A stretch of 64,000 nt of DNA from Glossina fuscipes (GCF_014805625.2 NW_023998440.1:3095767-3159766); one strand, 5' to 3'. Positions 13,031 to 25,702 are shown, counted from the first letter of the stretch. Translations and numbers: made by a program. The notes: generated by a model from the letters alone, not told the origin.

Positions 13031-14244
13031 AGCTTAAAGTAAAACCCTATCTTCAAATCAATTAAAGCTCCTAACTATTGAATTACTGTGCAATGATTAT
13101 ACCAATCCTCCAAAATGATTATACGGGAACAATTCACACAGAGTTGCAATATTTGCTCCCAAAATAGAGTACGCAATTTTTGTTTTTGTTTATTTTCCCT
13201 GCTTAAAGAACACATGTATACGTTGTTATGTCATGACATGAAAACCGGTTTATTATTCTCTACGTTAACAATTCGATTAGTGGTCATGTGTTAATGTGCA
13301 TTCATACGCATACGTATATGATCTTTAATGCATTGAACTTGAGCAAAACTTGAAATAAATGAAATAAAAAACAACTCGAACATGTATGCGATTGTATGAA
13401 GTCATATTTTGATTTTTTATACTCTATATTAGATTTAAATGGAAAGGTGAATGGATTAATAGAAATGATTGTTTCAAAACTAGGATTTTTTTTTGTTTTT
13501 TGATTCACTTGAAACAATAAAAATCGCATAAGATTAATATATGTATTAAATCCTGGTGGAAATTTCTGAAGTATCGGGACGGATAGACGGAAACGGATTT
13601 TTTTCACTCAGTAAGAATTTAAGCGCCTTTCATAAAATTCCTTTTCTCCATTTCTGAATATTGCAAGCAGAATAACAAGCTTGGGATATATCCTATCGAG
13701 TGTACAATTAAGAGAAATAAAATATATTAATTATATTGACTGTGGAGAGAATGAATACTTTTCTAAATGTTACTGACGAATTAAGTAAAAATTATGCAAG
13801 TAATAGCTAAAGTGGACTGCATGAGTCATGATTCTGCAAAAGCCCATTTGTCTGGTTAATGTCAAGTTGAAGCATTACTTCTCCAATTTCTTAACCTTGA
13901 AATGACTTTTCTGAATTTTGTTCTTTTTCTTCTCTTCATATCCGGCATCGAATGATTGTCGGTGTGCACAGACCTATACATATGTAAGAGACGTCATAAA
14001 ATGAAACAGCGGGAAGAAGATCGTGGCGTTTTTGCTTAAAACTCAAATTCATTTTGCTGTTACTGATGTTAAATGAACTTTTGTTTTTATTAAATCAACC
14101 TTTTGCCGTCTTGATCGACAACTTTTTCCAATTTTTGCAGTAGAGCGTTTACGCCAACGCTATAAAATTTTCGGGATTACTGAACGAAAAACTGAATCAT
14201 TTTGTTTTTTTTACAAATCTCTTGAATAATCTTTCAGCTCATCA
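13031..14244. other. No gene seen
   Basis: Nothing beyond AT-rich sequence was recognised. A 101-codon minus-strand frame at 13302-13607 has a hydrophobic/Phe-rich chance-like composition and no homology I can recognise. Confidence 0.5.
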
Positions 14245-14560
14245 TACAGCTTGTCATATGAGGTTTGTGCGCATGTATGGAACACACGGAAGCACTTAGC
14301 ATAGACTCGCGTTTCATTATAGCAATCGAAGTGAGTCTGGGTCACTTTTTAAATAGATCTAAGCTTATCTGTCCCTCCGTCTGCCCGCCTGGTCCTGTTG
14401 TGTTCAACCTACAAGCTACAATTTTCGACATATTTTGATGAACTGGATACACGAAGAACGAACGCTATTAAAAATGGTTCGGTTTGGACTACTTTTTCGA
14501 TCACTTACCATATTGCGTTTTGATTTTGAAAAGTTCTTATACAAATGACTGTATTAAATG
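14245..14560 (+). repeat. Dispersed repeat family, partial copy
   Basis: Diverged 5' half. It has 'tcatatgaggtttgtgcgca', 'gtccctccgtctgcccgcc', 'ttcgacatattttgatgaac' and 'gaacgaacgctattaaaaat' in the family order. The 3' end is degraded. Confidence 0.65.
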
Positions 14561-15324
14561 AACCTGGAAAGAGGGCCGTGTCCCCCTACAGTATTTTTGC
14601 TTATATTCAAGTCACAATTACTTTTTAATGAATTAACGAACGTAGCAGTGGTTTTCACCTTCAAAACACATGAGAAAAAACGTCATGAATTTATTCCATG
14701 ACTCAACATAGAAATTCTTGAGCATAGCGCGATCATCGAAATACGGTATGTTGTGTCCATCTGCGCGTCTGATCCCATAATAGTGTCATCTTAATTGATT
14801 TTTATGGGTGAACAGAAGTTTTTTTCCCCAGCTTCACCCGAAGAAAGTAGTTTCTATATAAGGCGTGCGACGACTTTGTATATATATAGGTATAATCGTT
14901 CGACATAAGCGTTTTAACTGTTTCACTAAGCGTTTTATTTACGGTAGCATTTATTAAAAACATGTGAAATATCTACGACCCTGAATAATGCAATGGTTTT
15001 GTTTTTTGTTGACATAATCTTAATCGAAACGCAACCTTCGTTGTATAATTATTCAATTTTTTTAATGAATTGGTAATAATTGTAGTAATTAGAGTAGAAA
15101 GATTTATTTCGAACACATTAATTATAAGCGCACATAAATTCGTTAGAGTTTCGTTGACTCATATTAATGTTATACTTCAAGCCGGGCATTAAATACCTGC
15201 TTGGGTTTACCGGCACAAATAAAATTGTGCAAAAAAAAAAAAGAAAACAATTATATTTGAAGTATTTTCTTCCTTTCAGTGCAAATGTTTTAATGTGTAT
15301 CTAAGCTATGTGAACATAATTCTT

Positions 15325-15670
15325 ATACCCTACACCACTTATGGTACAAAAGTATATGTAGTTTGTGCGAATGTATGCAACAACCAGAAGGACTTCGGGC
15401 ACACCGACCTATTATAACCGTCGACAGAGAATCACTTTCGGCATCGATCTACGCTTCTCTGTCCGTCCGTCCATATTGTTTTCTTGTGTTCAGCCGACTG
15501 GTCTCAATTTTCGAGATATTTTGATGAAACTTGCTGCTTTAGCTGAAGGACGAGCGCTATTGAAAATGGTTCGGATCGGCCAACTTTTTCGATCACATTC
15601 AATATAAGGTCTTAACTTGAAAAGTTTTTATATGAATAAATGTGTGAAGCACAGCGGTGAGCCGTGTCTC
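15325..15670 (+). repeat. Dispersed repeat family, 5' half
   Basis: It starts with the consensus-like 'ttataccctacaccacttat'. 'ctgtccgtccgtccatattg', 'ttcgagatattttgatgaaa' and 'cggccaactttttcgatcac' follow. It breaks off after the internal 'aaaagtttttatatgaa' block. Confidence 0.75.
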
Positions 15671-16049
15671 ATTCCAGGGATTTCACATCTTTATAATGAT
15701 TTATCACCAAAAACCCCCATTTTTAAAGTCGAAGAACGGCATTAATCGTTTGTTGTCCCTCTAAAAAATATTTTATAAATGACAAGATGACCTAGATTTC
15801 CACGTCTTTGACTTCAACTTGCAGGAAAGAGGCACTCTATAATGCTATCGCGTACAAAATGCTTTAATCTTCAAGAATAAAAAAATAAACGGATTCACTT
15901 AGGAAACCTGCTGCATATTTGCATTGAGATTGATTGGTTAGAACTGAAACGTAATTCTAAAGGTTCAGCGATAACAATTCTCTTATTGATGTGCTTTTAT
16001 ATTGTATCTCCTTACAATTCTGTTACATGATTACCAATTGGATATCAAC

Positions 16050-16690
16050 CACATTGAATTCCAGATGCATTACGACCGAGACAGCAGTTATGGCATTAAG
16101 TATTGCAGCCACTAGAGACTGCCTTCAAGGGGGAGAGCTTCTCTGTTCTAATCTGCATCTTAGCTATGGACGAGCTGCTGGAGAAACTAGAACATCGTGG
16201 AATTAGAACAAACGACTTAGCAACAGCCGTGGTGGGCTGGTAGGAGCAAACAGTAACCGAGCAAATGCAAAAAACCCTGTGTATAAATCAAAGTTGGTGC
16301 CAAGGCAAAGACCTTCAGAAAACGACACTTGTTTCTTTATTTAGAAATGGAAAACTTGCATTGAGTAACGTACTCATGAAAGACGTTGGAGTGAATTATT
16401 TGGTTATCATATTTGACAAAACCCTAACTTGAAATCCTCACATGAAACAGCTAACAGAGAAAGTACTGAAGCTCTTTTTGCCTGTGAACATTTATTCCGT
16501 AAAACATCGGGTGTAAACCCTAATATTATTCATTCGCTTTATCGTGCCTATGCTGACCTGTGCAACCAGAATGCGGATCTGGTGGCCTAAGGTTAAGTAA
16601 AAATCGGCAGTGCTGGTGCAAAGCAAAACTCAGCGTCTCGCTGGACTATTAGGCATAGTACGTCCCTCTATAGTTATAGACATATTGTAA
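16050..16690 (+). mobile_element. Non-LTR retrotransposon fragment, reverse transcriptase C-terminal region
   Basis: In shifting plus-strand frames the sequence preserves a reverse transcriptase order. First come a 'CLQGG' motif and 'MDELLEKLEHRGIRTND', as in the palm of non-LTR RTs. Then 'TVTEQMQKTL', 'WCQGKDLQKTTLV' and 'NYLVIIFDKTLTWNPHMKQL', corresponding to the KYLGV-type motif. Last comes a 'RLAGLLGIVRPS'-like segment. Stops and frameshifts interrupt it and the YADD-containing stretch is not intact, so it is dead. It could be the same family as the RNase H pieces at 12.7 and 37.5 kb, but there is no overlap to prove it. Confidence 0.8.
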
Positions 16691-17740
16691 CTTAATGCTC
16701 AAGGAAGTGCTGGGAGATTTCATAGACGAGCCCGCTGTCAAAGTACCCGACCACTGTACTATGTATATCGCAAAATACGCTTGCAATTGGGTCGCAACAG
16801 TCACCTAATATGATTGAGGAATCGTGACGTAAAGCCTTTTTCATTCCCGGTTTTATTTTACTAGAACATAAATTGTCCTGCAAACGAGCTTTTACCTAGC
16901 CACTGTTAAATTCCCATAAACCGTTAAACGTTAAAATGCGAAAATAGCAGATAAACATAGTTTTACACATTCTATGATATTCTTACACGCTTAACGTAAT
17001 TTCCCGCTTAAGCTTGCCTTCTTTTTTTTTAATGAGAAATTACTACATAATCATATGAGTGCAAGTGAATGCGTTTTAGATTGGATTTTTAATCGTTCAC
17101 AATATATAAGAAAGAAATATTGCTCTCACCGTATGTTATTTATTCACACATCTTTGTGATTGTAAAAAATTTTCAATTAATGTAGAAGACAAGCATAAGC
17201 ACATGTGCACTTTTGTTCGTAGATAAGGAAAAATATACATAGATTTTATTGTCACTTACATATAAGCAATGTTTGTACGTGTACTCACAAGTATGTATGT
17301 GCTTTTATTAGATAACATTCATTAACAAAATTCATTATGATAAGAAGAGAAAAAATGGTTTCCTTCAATTTGAGTTCACAGCAAAATCAAGTTTGAAGAG
17401 TCACGCGAAAATGCCGTCTGTATAATCAAAATCGCACCAATTTTTCTATTATATATACATATATATATATATATGTAACACAGACTACTAAATTTAATTT
17501 CATCTAATATTAGAGAATGGATGTTAGTCCCTTCATCGTCACATGAAGTTTTTATTTCCATCACTGAAGGATGGCCACATACTGGTTCTATAAATAAGCC
17601 CTGACTACTTTTTTAAAACTTTTTCTTTTTTTTATTTGGCGCACGCACTTTCCATCTTTTCGATTTTTGCGATAAAAAGTGATTCAAATATTTGAGCTTT
17701 TTGTGAATAAAAAAGGATGCTTTATTGTATTCAAATTCAG
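16691..17740. other. No gene seen
   Basis: AT-rich sequence with a short TA run near 17450-17475. No coding signal was recognised. Confidence 0.5.
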
Positions 17741-18115
17741 TTAATTGTTTCTCAACGAGGCTTGCAATATATCGTCAAGCACCGGCATATTGTGGTCGTT
17801 TCTCTTCCTCTAATACTTGCCTTAATGTTATCGGTTTTTACTGGTAGATTTCGTAGTCATGGCCGCCTATGCCCCTAAACACAGGGTATTGTGACTTGGT
17901 TTTACCTTCTGCGTGTTCATGGTTAGCCTGCATCAACTCTATATTAGCGTCCATGACGATATGTCTCGAAAATGTCTTTTCTTATCTTTTAGCAACAAAT
18001 CACTCCTTTCGCTGCTTATGTCTTTCCTACATCGTACAAAAATGCTCTGGGGTTCTGCAGTAGCTCTACCATCGTATTTTGCTTCCGTTGGATTATTGTC
18101 TTCGTACAATTTTGC
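17741..18115 (-). pseudogene. Decayed coding remnant, family unknown
   Basis: Three consecutive minus-strand segments look coding but lie in different frames. 18115-17939 contains 'EDNNPTEAKYDGRATAEPQS'. 17954-17838 starts with an ATG and contains 'MDANIELMQANHEHAEGKTK'. The segment down to the stop at 17741-17743 contains 'PVLDDILQASLRNN'. A minus-strand AATAAA lies just downstream at 17721-17726. Hydrophilic, protein-like composition in adjoining frames plus a poly(A) signal suggest the 3' part of a retrocopied or decayed gene, with frameshifts and an in-frame stop. I could not identify the parent family. Confidence 0.4.
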
Positions 18116-18590
18116 TTAAAATTAAAATCTTCAAAGTTTTTCGATCTTTGTCTTTCATAGTGAAACGATCACTTTTAAATCCAAGCCAAGTTCCGTATGT
18201 TCTAATTTTTAAAGCATGCTTACTGTAAATTTGTAGAAGAGAATGTTGCACACCTGATGCTTTGTTAATGTGATTCTTGATTCTTGATTGAATAATGAAT
18301 TGCCGATGCTGTTGTTATATGCGATTTTGTTTATTTTTAATAGCAAGAATACGTATGGCGTCGTTACTTTCAGATTTGCTTTTCTACACTGTTTGCAAGC
18401 TTAATTCAAGTGTAAATAAATATCATAATTAAGATTCTTAAAAAATAATGACAGATATTTCTTAGTGCTTAGCGTTCCACTTAGATTTGATTTTTGATTT
18501 TGTTTTGCTTGAAGTACATAATGAAATCTGCATATTTCCGATTGAGGATAAATCCGCCCATCTAAACTGAGTTGCAAACTAAAGCTTAAG

Positions 18591-18821
18591 ATGGAACGAT
18601 CTAGGTTTGGCGTGATGCACCATCAAGAACCAAACAGAAAGACAATCCGCAAACAATCAGGCATAAACTATAACTTACAATCTACAGAAAAGCCATTAAT
18701 GTTAAATCTGGAAAAAAAATATAGTAGCGTCAAAGAAAAATTCAATATAAGAAAGCTTTCAATTAACTCAAACCGTTGCCACAAATTTAATAACACGTTT
18801 TCGTATTATTTAAAAAATTAA
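18591..18821 (+). CDS. Small basic ORF, hypothetical (76 aa)
   Basis: An ATG-initiated frame of 76 codons with a very basic, polar product rich in Lys, Asn, Arg and Ser, without signal peptide or membrane segment. Examples are 'MERSRFGVMHHQEPNRKT' at the start and 'NIRKLSINSNRCHKF' near the end. It might be a short lineage-specific gene or a chance frame in AT-rich DNA. No splice sites, promoter or homologue was recognised, and I lean towards chance. Confidence 0.2.
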   Translation: MERSRFGVMHHQEPNRKTIRKQSGINYNLQSTEKPLMLNLEKKYSSVKEKFNIRKLSINSNRCHKFNNTFSYYLKN

Positions 18822-19784
18822 AAAATGTTAATTATTTTTCAACAGATATTTTGCAAACAACTACAACTTTCTTGTTATGTTGTGTTCTTCTTTTATTTGC
18901 AAACCTCCTCTCGAAAATCAAGTACCATACGCGTGGTTTCAACCAACCATTCGTTGCAATGTGAAACCCTTAAAAAACTGGAAGCGCTATAAAAATTTAG
19001 TAAAGTTTTGTTCAGCAACTTGAAACAACAGATCAATCTCTTTAGAAACGCCTACTAGGAATAAAGGATCAAAAATTTTTGTTTCCTCCTACTTTCTCTC
19101 TTTTCTGTCCTATCTCTATATCTTTTTCTATCCATCTTTTCTATCTATCTATCTTTTTTCGTAAACTGTCTCTCTACACGATAGCCATAGTGAATTGAAC
19201 AGAAAGCGAGGAGAGCAGGTGACTGGAAAGTTTCTTTCACCGTGCATTTTGACAACTTCTATAAACTTGAATAAAAATTTTCTTTCTCTGGATTCCACTT
19301 AGCCGACCCTTGTAGCCACCAAATTTTTGCAAGCTAAGAGCAAAATTTGACAGACTATACGACAGACTACGACGAAAAACATAACCTCCCGGTAAATGTG
19401 TTAAGCATTCATGCAAAGAAAACTGGCTATTGTTGTTGTTGTTGATGTAATTATTAAAATAACTCAAGCAGACGGTATGGAAGTTAATTAGCCTCATTAG
19501 GTGTTTGCAGAAAAACATAGTAGGAAGAGAGGTCTTGATTAAGGTTGGTCTTGCCTCTCTCTGCAAGTCATCAAATAGTGACGAATGATAATTAAAATAA
19601 TAAATTGAAATTTGACTTCGGTTTATGCATCATATTTGAAAATATGCGTGCTCCCTGTACTTACACACCCATAATACAAAACGAAAAAAAATCGTATCCA
19701 CCAATGTTATCCCAAAAAGGAATTTAAAGAAATAGAAACATTATGATGGAACGTGCCCACTCTTAAATACCCTACATAATTTCG
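18822..19784. other. No gene seen
   Basis: It contains pyrimidine-rich 'ctatctatctatc'-type sequence around 19080-19160 and a short GTT run at 19429-19443. A 109-codon minus-strand frame at 19237-19566 shows no recognised domain and is not called. Confidence 0.5.
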
Positions 19785-20105
19785 CTTGACACAGTTGTCC
19801 ATATAAAGATCTATAAAGCTAATATTATATTGGAAGCGTTCGAAAAAATGGTCCGATCCGAATAATTTTCAATTGTGTCCACACCTGCCGGTATTCAAAA
19901 TTTCATCAAAATACCTCGGAAATTGCGATCTGTAAGTTAAACACAAGAAAAGAAGACGAACAGACTAGCGGACGCATGGGCGAGCTTAGCAGGGGTCGCC
20001 GAACCGATTGGTACAACAAAAAGTGGGTCAATCTCATGTACTTCTGGCTGTTGCATACCTCCACACACACTTAATATCCCGCGGTATCACAAGTGGTATA
20101 GGGCA
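19785..20105 (-). repeat. Dispersed repeat family, partial reverse copy
   Basis: It contains the reverse complement of the internal blocks ('tttcatcaaaatacctcgga', 'aattgcgatctgtaagttaa') and ends with 'cccgcggtatcacaagtggt'. That corresponds to the family's 5' end read backwards. Confidence 0.7.
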
Positions 20106-20289
20106 GCGTAAATTTCTATGTTTTTTAATATTGAATGGACGTAGCTGTTTTGTCCATTTTTTGTAAAATATACGTAGAGATTTGCATCGTATACCTATTG
20201 TAGTTTATGAGTAATGAGCAGAAAACATTAAGAAAGGGCCAAATTGGTCAAAGTCTAATCCTATTGTGCGACATAAATTGAGAAAATCT

Positions 20290-20525
20290 CTTATCTCCCT
20301 CTCTTAATGTTCTTGATGATTCTTAAATGTTCGTGCCAGGCATGAAGGCGATATTTACATTGCTGTGGACGGGGAATGCTTACCATATATATTACACAGA
20401 AAGGCAGGCAAACGAGCAGACCAGCTTGCTTGGGTTCCGAAATCGCCTTTCGCCAAGACCAGACATACTTCATGGGCTCTCTGAAGCTCCCCTTGCGGGC
20501 TTTACAAAAATGTTGACAAGATGAA
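20290..20525 (+). mobile_element. Probable non-LTR retrotransposon RNase H remnant
   Basis: A 'VPGMKAI' segment is followed in the next frame by 'AGKRADQLAWVPKS'. This order resembles the 'VPGHxGIxGNExADxLAxxGS' signature of retrotransposon RNase H domains. A frameshift lies between the two. The segment is more GC-rich than its surroundings. Other open frames over this stretch on either strand are shadows. Confidence 0.5.
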
Positions 20526-20984
20526 TAAAGGTCTTTCTTCATTCGGTGATGGGTATAAGAAAAGGCATTTTATTGAAAAACTTAAGACGAAATCAGATTT
20601 ATATTGAAGGGGTAAAGATCGTCGGACAACGTTTTGAAAATTTTTAAACACTTCCTACAGCCGGTGACTATGAAAATCGGATAAAGCCTTTTCGCTGATT
20701 AATGTTATTAAAAGCCTCTTACTTACACTCAATCGCTCAGGAAAGAGGCAAATGTATGTAATTATTTAAGCCAACTGTAATTATTGTTCGAAAGGCGAAA
20801 GTATGTGATGCATAGCGTTTGTGATGTCATTATTATGCTACATACACTTATAGTGTTCTTGACTTCCATTTCGCTATTGTTGTTGTTACTATCAGCAAAT
20901 ATAAATGTATATAACGTAGCGCTGTATTACGTATAACGGTTTTTGGCTACCGTATAAGTTGGAAAAAAGAGACAAAGAAAAGAA

Positions 20985-21605
20985 AGAAAACAAGTGAGAA
21001 TATTATAGTCGGGCTGGGCCAACAATTAAATACTCTACACCAATTTTTATTTTTATTAAAGATTTTGTAGAATTCATTATATCCTACACCACTTGTGGTA
21101 CAGGCTATATTAAGTTAGTGCGGACGTATGTAACACGCAGAAGGGCTTAAGATAGACTTAGTTTTTATTATACCGATCGATTCAGAATCGTAATCTGAAA
21201 TGATCTATGCCTGTCTGTCGGCCTGTCAGCCTGACGTCTATCCATGCACATTTGCGCTCATGCTACAGGTCGCAATTTTCGAGATATTTTGATGAAATTT
21301 GGTCCAGTGATTTGTCTTGACAGAAGGACGAACGATATTGAAAATCTTTGAGATCAGTCAGCTTTTTCGACCACTCCTTATACAACGCTTTATTCTGAAA
21401 GGTTGTTATATGGAAAAAATTGTTATTTTCAAAATTTCTCGGCAAATGTGGTGAAGTAGTAATATTTTAGCATTCTAAATTGGTATGAAAACTTTGGATC
21501 GTCTGGACCAATTTTTGAGCCCTCTCTTATATAGCGAAAACTGAAGCGACAAAAAGGTATAATTCTCAATGCTTCATGATGAAAATTTCATCATAATAGA
21601 AATTA
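20985..21605 (+). repeat. Dispersed repeat family copy with a reversed end fragment
   Basis: The first ~90 bp ('caagtgagaatattatagtc') is the reversed family end. From about 21075 a forward copy starts ('tatatcctacaccacttgtg', 'cagaagggcttaagatagac', 'tcgaccactccttatacaac') and breaks off near 21605. It lies directly against a reverse copy at 21612-22552. Confidence 0.75.
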
Positions 21606-21611
21606 ACATAA

Positions 21612-22552
21612 AACAAGTAAGAACATTATAGTTGAGCAAGGCCGACCATTATATACCTTACACCTCATTCCCTAACACAATTCCCATTTTTATCATACAA
21701 CGCATAAAATATATCTTGTTTCTAAATCAAGGCGTATTCTTCATGTGTGGTATTTATGGGGAAGCGAGCTCAAAACGCAACCTAATGTAATACAAGTTTA
21801 ATATTTACAAAAATAGCCGTAGAAGGTCCAAATATGAAATTATTATAATTATATATATATATACATTAATTATTATAATATTGTGGGTCAACTTCCATCA
21901 CCATAATTAAAACTTCGACTTTTCTGTTCTACAAAGCATCAATTCTCGTGAAAGTCCTTATTAGGGTAGGATTCCAAAAATTAGCCGGGATGACCCAAAT
22001 TTGACACAGTTAAATTTTTTATTTTAAATTACTATTACGATATAATTTTCATCGTGAAGCATTGAAAATCATACCTTTTTGTCGCATGAGCTTCAATTTT
22101 CGCTATATGAGAGGGGGTTTAAAAATTGATCCAGCCGATACAGAGTTTTAATACCAATTTGGAATGCCGACATACTTCTACCTAACCAGTTTTGTCGAGA
22201 AATTTTGAAAATTACAATTTTTTTTCGTATAACGACTTTTCAGAATAACGCGTCATACGGGGAGTGGTCGAAAAAGTGGTCCGATCTCAACCATTTTTAA
22301 TAGCGTCAGTGCTTGAGTCAAAAAAACGTCACTGTACCAACTTTCATCAAAATAACTCAAAACTTGTAGGTTGAACACAAATTACGTGGACAGTCATTTG
22401 ACGGATCAACGGTTAGACAAGCTTAGATCAATTCAGATTATAAGTCTGAAACGATCGGTATAACAAAAATTGAGTCTATATTGGTCTATCTTTGTTTGTT
22501 CAATATAATTACACTAACGTCATGTATTCGGCACCACAAGTGATGCAAAGTA
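21612..22552 (-). repeat. Dispersed repeat family, near full-length reverse copy
   Basis: It starts 'aaacaagtaagaacattata' followed by 'gttgagcaaggccgacc'. It ends 'tcggcaccacaagtgatgca'. Internal blocks 'ggagtggtcgaaaaagtggt' and 'ttcatcaaaataactcaaaa' are in family order. With the preceding forward copy it forms a head-to-head style inverted arrangement. Confidence 0.8.
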
Positions 22553-23039
22553 TAATGACTATAGCAGCAAATTTAACTGATACGACTGAGTTAAAAGAAA
22601 TGGAAATCGAACAAAATTGAAAGAACCGTCGGTATTGTAAACTCGAAAAAGGTGATCTCAACGAAAGCGTGTTTATTGTTTTAAGTTTCAATTTTTAAAA
22701 AATTTTTATTTTATCCCTAATCTACAACACCACCACTATGCAGATGTCTCTATAAAGATGTGAATGCCTACCCTTCAATATTATTAATTCCATGGCGTTG
22801 TACTACATATGAGTTAATTTGAAGCGTACAAAAAAGGTAAACCTTCTTAATTTGGAAGGCCCCATTACTCTTGAAAAGACACAATGAAATTTCCTTCGCA
22901 GTAAGGCCTGAGATAAGGAGAAGCGCGTACCATTAATATTTAGAAGCTCCTCATATAGCTTTTCCTCAAATAAATAATATAAGATTTTAACTTTTAACGC
23001 CTACATTAATTCTTCTTTTAATAAGTAGAATAGTAGAGA

Positions 23040-23353
23040 ATGGAGCTGGGACGGGGTGAACATCGCCGAACTATTACTACACATGAGGGAGTTTTAATAG
23101 ATTTATCTATTTTTTCTATACATCTATTTGGAATTCCTTCTATTCTAGATATGTAATTTCGTAGTTCCCTGACTCATCTAGAATATAATTCTTTACTGTT
23201 TTAGTCAATGTCCGCGAAACAAGAACGATCGCTACAGCCCACTACTTAGACGTATGGCATCCGCAGTACCCTAACGGGGATCCAAGCAGCGTACTTATTG
23301 AGAAAGGCAGAAAGTATTTATCGTTTGGAGCGGAACGTTACAGCCCATGGTAA
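23040..23353 (+). pseudogene. Unidentified coding-like segment
   Basis: Two open stretches look coding. From an ATG at 23040 one reads 'MELGRGEHRRTITTHEGVL'. After a good splice-acceptor-like 'tttactgttttag' ending at 23204, the frame to 23350 contains 'DVWHPQYPNGDPSSVLIEKG' and 'FGAERYSPW', ending at a TAA (or at a possible GTAACC donor). The second stretch is GC-richer than its surroundings and has an ordinary amino acid mix. No family was recognised. It could be an isolated exon, a retrocopy or a transposon piece. Confidence 0.35.
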
Positions 23354-23754
23354 CCTACTCCTTACGATTAATTGAATGCCTTTTCATTCACGTTTCTTTT
23401 AGTTTAGTGTACTTTTGCACTTGCAAAGCTATGTTCCGCGTATCATTTTTTCTTATCACTTAAAATTTTAAATATATTATAGCCAAAAATTATGAAAAAA
23501 AAAGAAGCAATATCACCCGCCCCCTTAAATGCTTATTGTTACCAATTGTTTCCATTCTAGTTCCACCTAATTTAAAAATTAACTTTAGCTTTACTGTGTA
23601 CTTTTTAACTGTTAACATTAAAATTAATTCTATAATTAAGTGTAACTGGATAAATGCATCATTTTCGTGGAAGCCCTCATATTGGAGGATACTCAACATT
23701 AACTTATCAAAGACAAGCCTATTTTCCACTTGTTTTTGTCAAAACCGCAAATTA

Positions 23755-24445
23755 GACCATGAGGCCTTATATGTGGCACGATCTAAAAAACAGACCTATG
23801 TGATCCAAATTCCCTATGGTTAATTTGCAAATTTTTATCATAAAATATTGAAAATTGGACCACTTTGGCATAAAAAAAGTTATTTTTCATTAGAATCCAT
23901 ACATGGATTGGAGTCAAACAAATAGACTTTTATGGTCCAAATTCAGTAAGATTAATTTTTATGTCAAATTATTATTAAAAACGAATTTTCATCAAGAAGT
24001 ATTGCAAGTTATCTACCTTTGTTATACAAAGATTCAGTTTTCGTAGGAACGGCTACGTGGCTAAATGTTCAAAAAATTGACGCAGGAGATCCAAAGTTTT
24101 TACACAAATTTAGATTGCTGAAATACTATTACTCTGCGATGTTTGTCAAGAATTTCTGAAAATTATACCATTTTTTTAACATAATGACTTCTCAAATGAA
24201 GGTGTTTTATGAGGATTGGGCGAAAAGTTTGTCTAATCCGAGCCATTTTCAATAGCATTCGTTTTTGGGATTAAAAACATATCCGTGTACAAGATTTCAT
24301 CAAAATAACGCGAAAGTTTCGACATTTACGTTGAACACAACACTACGTGAATAGACTTCCGACAGACAGATAAGCTTGTGTATCGGTGTAATAAAAGGTA
24401 AATGTATCTCAAGTGCTTCTGGATTTTACATACTTCCGCTTAAAC
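23755..24445 (-). repeat. Dispersed repeat family, reverse copy
   Basis: It begins inside the family at 'gaggccttatatgtggcacg' and 'gatctaaaaaacagacctat'. It continues through 'ttcatcaaaataacgcgaaa' and ends in degraded 5'-end sequence near 24445, directly followed by a forward copy. Confidence 0.7.
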
Positions 24446-24459
24446 AGACAGTTCACGGG

Positions 24460-25118
24460 TTATGCTATTATAACCTGCACCGTTCGTGGAACACGGACGC
24501 ATGTAACACAGAGAAGAGCTTGAGATAGATCCCCATTTATTATATCGATCAGTTTAAAATCATTTTGTAAATCGATCTAACCCTCTCGGTTCGCCTGATG
24601 TTTGTTCATGTAAATTTGTATTCAAGCAATCAGTCGCAATTTTTTGTATTACTTTTGGTGAAATTCGGTGCACTGCCATGCTTTGATCGGAACATGAACG
24701 CTATTGAAAATGCGTCCACCTTCCGGCCGCTCCCCATATGATGCTTTATTTTGAAAAGCCGTTATACGGAAAAAATTGCAATGTTCAAAATTTCTCGACA
24801 AAAGTCGCCTCGTATTGGTTTGGTTGTGGCAATTTTTTGAACCCTTTCTCATGTAACCGTTCCTATGAACGCTGAACGTTTACGTAGTAAAACAGTGCAA
24901 TTTCTTATATTTCGTGGCAAAAATAATGTATAATAATAAACCGACTTAGAAACCAACCTTGCCGAATTTGGATTACGTAGGTCTATTTTTTGGATACCAC
25001 TGCATATAAGGATTCCTCCAATACGCGGGCTTTCAGGGAAAGTGCGCCTTTGCATGAAAACAACGTCTATCTTTTAAGGTATTGTCACCAAAACAGCCTT
25101 GCCCGACTATAACATCGT
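24460..25118 (+). repeat. Dispersed repeat family, forward copy
   Basis: It starts 'gctattataacctgcaccgt', continues with 'cagagaagagcttgagatag' and 'ggccgctccccatatgatgc', and ends 'acagccttgcccgactataa'. Back to back with the reverse copy at 23755-24445. Confidence 0.7.
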
Positions 25119-25702
25119 TACTTGGTTAATTTTAGTGCTAACGGTAAAATCTACGAATTTAATTGTTCGAGCAGTTGGCGGAGGGGTGCGTAGAATATAC
25201 TATAAATGAATGAAGTGTTTGGAACCTATTGGATTAATGGGTCTAGGAATGGATCTTCAAATATGCCAAAGATTTACAAACAAATTACTTGAAGCAAAAG
25301 GTTTTAAAAGAAAGTAAAACTGAAGCGAGAGAAATGAAGAAAGAGAAGATTATAAGTTTTTTAAATAATTACATTATATTATATATTAGTTAAACTTGAA
25401 AGACTGGAAGAACCTGGCGTTGACGTTTTCAAACAACGACGAACACTAATCTTATAATGAATATAGTTTGCAAATGTTATTGAAATATTCGTTTGCAAAG
25501 TTGTTATGGATGTAGGCGGAAGGCTATCGTTATCGTTGCATTTTATTATATGTTTATTGGAAAAGTTGTTTGCTCATGTGTGAAGCCCTCGAAATCACCA
25601 ATTTGCTACTAATTATTTTAATTAGCTTAAAATCTTATACTTCAAACCTTTTTTTCTTTTCGAAATACAGAGTTATTCGGTGCCGCCAACGTAATAACGA
25701 AA

